64,000 bases of DNA from Clonostachys chloroleuca (lineage: Eukaryota > Ascomycota > Sordariomycetes > Hypocreales > Bionectriaceae). Below, piece after piece: positions 59,432 through 64,000 of this stretch. The stretch lies in NCBI GenBank assembly GCA_037952775.1, contig JBANAY010000003.1, forward strand, positions 35,278,001 through 35,342,000, written 5' to 3'. The notes beneath the pieces are model-generated. The model was given only the letters and a program-made list of their open reading frames with translations, made no database searches and was not told where the DNA came from. Made by a program: the position numbers and the translations under genes. How positions within the stretch are numbered: the stretch's first letter is position 1; each line of letters begins with the position of its first letter.

Positions 59432-60189
59432 TTAAATCATCAGAGCACCTCCCAAGACAAGTGCGCCCACGCCAGCCACGAGGCTACCAACACTCTGGAT
59501 CGAGGGCACGAGCAATGCGCCGGCAGCCCCCTTTGAATCGGTCGCCGAAGGCGAAGCAGCAGAGCTCGATGCGGTGGATGAGGCGCTATCCTGGTCGCCG
59601 ATGAGCTTTTGCAGCTCAGCGTCGTCGGTGCCGTAGGACGTGACCGAGGAGGCATTGGTACACGTCGTCGGCGGCGAGGCGGTGCCCGATACGAAGTTGG
59701 CGGCAATGCACTGTGAGGGGAAAGGCGAAGTTGAGCACATTTCCAACTACTGATATCATTATAAAGGGCTGGATTCATTCTTACCTGGAAGAGCTGGCCG
59801 TCATCGGCCGACGAGACGATGCTAATCACTCCCTTCTTGCCAGCCCAGTCGCTGGGGAAGGTGACGGCAGGGAAACAAAAGTCTCCAAGGCCGCTCTGTA
59901 CAGTAATGGGGTAAACCTTCTCCCAGCCGTTCTTGGCGGCCGAGTCAAGCGTGGCGCGCAGCAGCCAGGTGCAGCGGGAGTGGGTGAGGCGCAAGGCGAC
60001 GGCCTCGCCGCCCACGTGGACGTCGACAAGCTGGCTTGAGCCGTCGGACAGATCTGGGGTGAAGCCTCCGCAGGGCGCGTTGTCGGCGGTCGAGTCGGCG
60101 CTGCCAATGCCCTTGGGCGACTTGATGGTGAAGTGGGCATTGGTGAGGCCTAGGGCACTCAGGGCGCCGAGGAGGAGTGTGGCACGCAT
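59432..60189 (-). CDS. BIM1-like copper acquisition protein, GPI-type, 227 aa
   Basis: Exons 60189-59785 and 59710-59432; the intron (74 nt) is GT-AG in phase 0. The signal peptide MRATLLLGALSALGLTNA ends exactly before His19, so the mature protein begins HFTIKSP. Then come NAPCGGF and a beta-rich domain with Cys residues (SRCTW, DFCFP, QCIAANF) that should form disulfides. The C-terminus is a Ser/Thr/Ala linker followed by a hydrophobic tail (VGSLVAGVGALVLGGALMI), which predicts GPI anchoring. This is the layout of the X325/BIM1 family, related to LPMOs by fold; Cryptococcus Bim1 is a GPI-anchored copper-binding protein needed for copper uptake with Ctr1. The N-terminal His is the key copper ligand. 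It is divergent from a metalloreductase gene. An upstream in-frame ATG (60249) would bury the signal peptide and is not used. Confidence 0.93.
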
Positions 60190-60929
60190 GACGAGTGTGA
60201 TGCTTGTCGAGAGGACGAGATGGTGATGTAAGTTCCCAATTGGCGCCAATTGACTCTATAATACACAGCAGAGCGAGGGAAAGCAAAGCAGATGAAGCTC
60301 GGCCAAGTGAGAGCTCGCGAGTGGGAGGAGGCAGGTAAAGTACTCGGGCAGATCGGCGCCGAGGCAGGTGAGCATGTGCTGCAGGTTGAAACGGACGGTC
60401 GTACGAAAGATGGACAGGAACAAGGGTAGGCGAGTGCCCAGAAAGTATCCTTACCACTTGCGGCCCGAAGCCATGGCCATTGCTGGACGAACTAGGAGAC
60501 GGTTTGTCATGTATACCAACAGGCAAGTATCATCATGGGGAACTGCGAGTGGGACGAGGCGAGATCGGGGCAGTTGGGCTAGTATGTCGATCGTATAACC
60601 CCGTATATCTCTACTCTATCTCTATCGGGATGCAAGATGGCTGTTGGCGGATGTCGCTGCTGGGTTCGACGTCGTGAGACTGGACCACTGGACTTGATCA
60701 CAACGAAGCAGATACACTCACTCACTCGCACATCCGCGTGTATCGTGATACTTGCTTGCCAGTGCCGCCATCGCCAGCATATCCACGCCGAGACTCAATT
60801 CCAATCAATAAAGTCAGCTGGCTGGGTATCCTGTCTGGTTCCCTCTGATCAAGCTACTATCTGGAACAGCGCCAAGGCTGAGATGGGTGCGGGCCAATCA
60901 GAAGTGCCGATGGCGGGGGTTTGAGGGTG

Positions 60930-60937
60930 TTTGAGCA
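60930..60937 (-). promoter_or_regulatory. Possible copper-response element (TGCTCAAA)
   Basis: TGCTCAAA on the minus strand, preceded by CT, resembles the Mac1/GRISEA copper-sensing site TTTGCTCA with one mismatch (CTTGCTCA). It is inside the divergent BIM1/reductase promoter. Weak on its own. Confidence 0.3.
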
Positions 60938-61301
60938 AGTTTATTCTGCGCTGCAACAATCCATTGCCTGGTTTGCTGCCCACCGTTTGGATAGTACCCG
61001 CTCGCTAGGGAATTCTTGCCTGATACTACACACCGAAGCGATCTAGCCTGGGGAAGGTGCAGCGGGGCAGAGGGGAGATTCCGTTGAGGCTGCTTCAAAC
61101 TTCGATGTTTGGCCTGGTTTCCGCCAGGGTCGTGGCCGGTGGGTGCAGTGCCGTCATGTAACTAACTCGATGCTCTTGTCTCGGGCCAAGTCGCTCAAAT
61201 GTGACCCGGTAGCATGTCGTGTTCGTGTTATCTATTATTGTGTTATCCAGCGGGGGTTCATGTCTCCGTTCGTCACACACTCAACTTACATGAGGCGTCT
61301 C

Positions 61302-61309
61302 TGCTCAAA
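61302..61309 (+). promoter_or_regulatory. Possible copper-response element (TGCTCAAA), second copy
   Basis: The same octamer, here in TCTGCTCAAA, one mismatch from TTTGCTCA, 163 bp upstream of the reductase ATG and in the opposite orientation to the first copy. Weak on its own. Confidence 0.3.
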
Positions 61310-61471
61310 CAGCCTCTGCTCCTCCCATCCAACCACACCCGCACCTCTGCGTTTAATTCGCCTCCCATGACGGCAAGAGGTCAAGAGAGCATGCTCTGGT
61401 AGACCTCTCCTGGCGAGACGAGCGCACTGTGATGACTGGGTAGAAGAAGTAACGAGTTACCCTTCTCCATC

Positions 61472-63425
61472 ATGTCCCACGACCACCACGAGCCTCAGGG
61501 CATTGGTTCGGCCACAAACAAGGCTTTTGCGCAGGATTACTGGTTCATTGTCGCCGGCGTAGTAGGCTTGGGCGTTGCTGTCCGGGTCGTGAATCACATC
61601 GAGGCCAAGTCAAGGTGCGCAGTCAAGCAAAGTTCGGATGGAACTGGTCTGAGGGCTAATGCACACACCTAGATTAAAATCCTGTCTCGATGCTTCAACT
61701 TCCAAGTATCCCACGATACCTAGAAACAGACTATCGCAATTCTGGGCCACAGCGACCGCCGTTGTCCGCGAAATACATCACCCGCAGTTCTACATTCCGA
61801 TCCGCGGCCTACGATGGGCCACGCCCCTGCCATTGGGTCGAATCCTCGTCCTGCTCGCCTACTGGGCCGTCGTCGCATACATGATGGGATGGAATGTTGT
61901 CGAGGACGACGTCTACTACTGGGAACGGATTGGGTACCGCAATGGATGGGTGACAGTGGCACAACTACCGATGCTCTACCTGTTAGCCATGAAGGTCAAC
62001 CCAATTGGTCTCCTCATCGGTTCGAGTCATGAGCGACTCAACTGGCTGCACCGCTGGGTCGCCCGCACGATGCTCATTACTGCGACTGTTCACGGATTCC
62101 ACTTCTGGACCATGTGGGCGCGCGCTGACTTTGTCGAGTATGCGCTGGAGACGACGCCCCTCGTCAAATACGGCATCGGGGCGTGGGGGATCTTGCTATG
62201 GCTCTTTGTGACGGGTATCTTGCCCTTGCGAAGACTTGCATACGAGATATGGGTTGCGCAGCACGTCATCGCGTCCATCGTGATGCTATGGCTGGTACAT
62301 GTCCACATCCCCGATTCGGCGCGGTACCTCTTATGGATGTCTGTATCCTTTCTTGTCTTCGATCGCGCCGCTCGATGGGCGCTGCTGGGTTGGCGCAATA
62401 TCCGATTACGGCCAGACAAGACATCGTGCCAAGGGCAGAAGGGCTTCGGCCACCATGTGTCCGTGCAGGCGGTGGGGGAGACGACGACTTTGGTGACAGT
62501 AAAGAACGTTCATTTTGCCTGGAATGCCGGGCAGCACGTCTACCTCTGGCTCCCGCGGGTCGGGCTGCTGGAGGCGCATCCATATACGATTGCGTGCGCG
62601 CACCAGTCCACCACTGGACCGGACATTTGCACCTGCAACAGCGTCCAACTGATTGTGCGAGCACATGGTGGCTTCTCCAAACGACTCCTCGCGTACGCGA
62701 AAGCACATCCCGACTCCCCAAACTTGACCGGATTTCTGTCGGGGCCTTATGGAGTCCCGCCGCTCTGGGAGGCTTACGACACCTTGGTTCTTGTTGGAGC
62801 TTCGAGCGGAGTGAGCTTCACTCTCCCTATACTTGAGAGCGTCGTTCGAACGGCCAGCAGCGAGTCAAAAACCGTGTGCGTTCGAAAGATAGAGATGGCA
62901 ATGGTTGCAAGGAGGAGCGAAGAAATCGAGTATTACGTCGACCGAGCTCGATTGGCAGCACGTGAGGCTCGGCAGAAGGGAATCGAGGTCGTGCTCCATG
63001 TTGCCATCACAGGCGAAGGGCAGGTCCACCAACAAGGGCGCAATCTACCGACTAGAGGTCCCAGTGTAGACCACAGCATCAGCGAACCAGTGACCGATCG
63101 TTCAGACGGGCCGGCCAAGGCTCCTTGCACCGAGAAGTGCCATGGGTGTTGCGAGGCAAAAGAGAAGGCGGCGGAGGACGCTGAGGGGGAGAACACGAGT
63201 GATGGGTCGGAAGAACGAACGTATACGAGCAGACCGGATATCGAAAAAGTCATCAGGGAGCCAGTCGAAGCGGCATGGGGTGAGACAGCGGTCGTGGTTT
63301 GCGGCGGGAAGGAGCTTACCGCTCGCACAAGGAACTGTGTGAGCCGTCTAAGCGACGAGCGGGCAGTACATAAGGGGACAGGCGCGCAAGGTATATATCT
63401 GCATGTCGAGGAGTATGCATTCTAA
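61472..63425 (+). CDS. Ferric/cupric reductase (FRE family), 631 aa
   Basis: Exons 61472-61614 and 61673-63425; the intron (58 nt, donor GTGCGC, branch GCTAAT, acceptor CCTAG) is phase 2. The protein has one N-terminal TM (DYWFIVAGVVGLGVAVRV) and then the ferric-reductase membrane domain with two His pairs for bis-heme: His174/His188 (LHRWVARTMLITATVH) and His245/His259. The FAD motif is HPYTIA (350-355), and the NADPH motifs are GPYGVP (about 405) and VLVGASSGVSFTLP. It ends GIYLHVEEYAF, the usual FRE C-terminus. Role: electrons from cytosolic NADPH reduce extracellular Fe(III) or Cu(II) before uptake. An unusual insertion in the NADP domain carries CTEKCHGCC (Cys533, 537, 540, 541) followed by a charged stretch; this may be a cytosolic metal-binding loop. 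It is divergent from the BIM1-like copper gene. Confidence 0.95.
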
Positions 63426-64000
63426 CTGATTTCGTTGTCATGTCTGTATGACCTGTGCTTGTCGTGATGTTAAGGGTGGATGCTGGAGTGGATGTAGCTT
63501 GTGAAGGAGCAATTATGCTTGGCTCTAGGGTAAGTCGATCACCAGATGGAGATCTGCCAAGGAAGGAGAGAGATGCTTTTGTGGGTAAGGTAATTCCACC
63601 ACCAGCTCTGGCACCAGTGTCAACATAAACACACCAGACATAGTGACCTTGATAGGTCATTTTTACTCTCATGCAGTAGAGCCAATTGGGAATATCCTGT
63701 CTCGCTGTTGCTGGCACAATTCTGGGGATGGCTGGTGCATGGCCAAGCTCGATGCAGGCCGACCATCGTCTCGACGTCGATCTCGACTTGGGTTCAAGGG
63801 AGGTTCACGATTGGATCAGACGGTGGATGCATCATTGCCATGTCTGCCCTTGTCTTGCCTACAGCCGATTGCGCGAATGAGCAGCCCTTCTTGGAGCACA
63901 AGCGACTGCTGGGGGATCCTTCTCTGGCCCCCAGGTGCCAACTCCCAAGGGCACTAGATACTGGTGTGTGCGTCCGATCGCATGCATTGACATACCTGAA
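63426..64000. other. 3' flank of the reductase gene to the window edge
   Basis: No gene is supported. The open frames at 63316-63717 (minus) and 63643-63957 (plus) overlap other frames and have no recognisable product. The next gene may lie beyond the window. Confidence 0.5.

Larger units (their letters stand above)
60190..61471. promoter_or_regulatory. Shared divergent promoter region of the BIM1-like and metalloreductase genes
   Basis: No coding sequence is seen in this 1.28-kb interval between outward-facing genes. A TATA-like TATTATAG on the minus strand (around 60254-60262) lies about 65 bp before the BIM1-like ATG. The octamer TGCTCAAA occurs twice, at 60930-60937 (minus) and 61302-61309 (plus), and the hexamer core again at 60369-60374 (minus). 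Confidence 0.5.

Overview
The window is chromosomal DNA of a filamentous ascomycete, probably a Sordariomycete. The evidence is short GT-AG introns (mostly 54-130 nt) with CTRAY-type branch sites, roughly 50% GC, long intergenic gaps of 1-3.5 kb, no operons, and families typical of Pezizomycotina: HeLo-like and SLATT proteins, velvet, BIM1-like copper proteins and a NudE/RO-11 homologue. I find 15 protein-coding genes. I see no tRNA, rRNA, intact transposon or CRISPR array.

Layout, left to right: about 2.8 kb with no gene; a 144-residue velvet-like protein (+); a CCDC25/Jlp2-type NFACT-R protein (+); a large HeLo-like/pseudokinase/trypsin-like fusion (-); a secreted subtilase with a PA domain (-); a fungal SLATT two-TM protein (-); a membrane-anchored BIM1-like protein (-); mitochondrial BolA-like 3 (+); acetyl-CoA carboxylase (-); NudE/RO-11 (-); the Doa10/SSM4 RING-CH E3 ligase (-); a large Ala/Ser-rich protein that starts with a signal anchor and ends in KDEL (+, two apparent frameshifts); an amino-acid permease (+); an ABCC transporter (-); a GPI-type BIM1 copper protein (-) divergent from a ferric/cupric reductase (+).

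Most genes are unrelated housekeeping or membrane functions. Two groupings may matter biologically. (1) The BIM1-like GPI protein and the metalloreductase are divergently transcribed from one 1.28-kb intergenic region, which fits joint copper/iron acquisition; a second BIM1-like protein, lacking the expected N-terminal His, lies 41 kb away. (2) The HeLo-like/pseudokinase/serine-protease fusion and the SLATT protein, 6 kb apart, both resemble effectors of cell-death or conflict systems. The fusion is the best candidate here for an undescribed system: one polypeptide with a putative membrane-acting module, a degenerate kinase and a protease with a complete visible triad.

A caution about the assembly: at five places the conserved frame can be recovered by adding a single base, mostly within or beside a homopolymer (CCDC25-like gene twice, Doa10 once, KDEL-ending protein twice). 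Each could be an unusual intron or a real lesion, but together they suggest under-called homopolymers. Exon models at those points are marked as uncertain.
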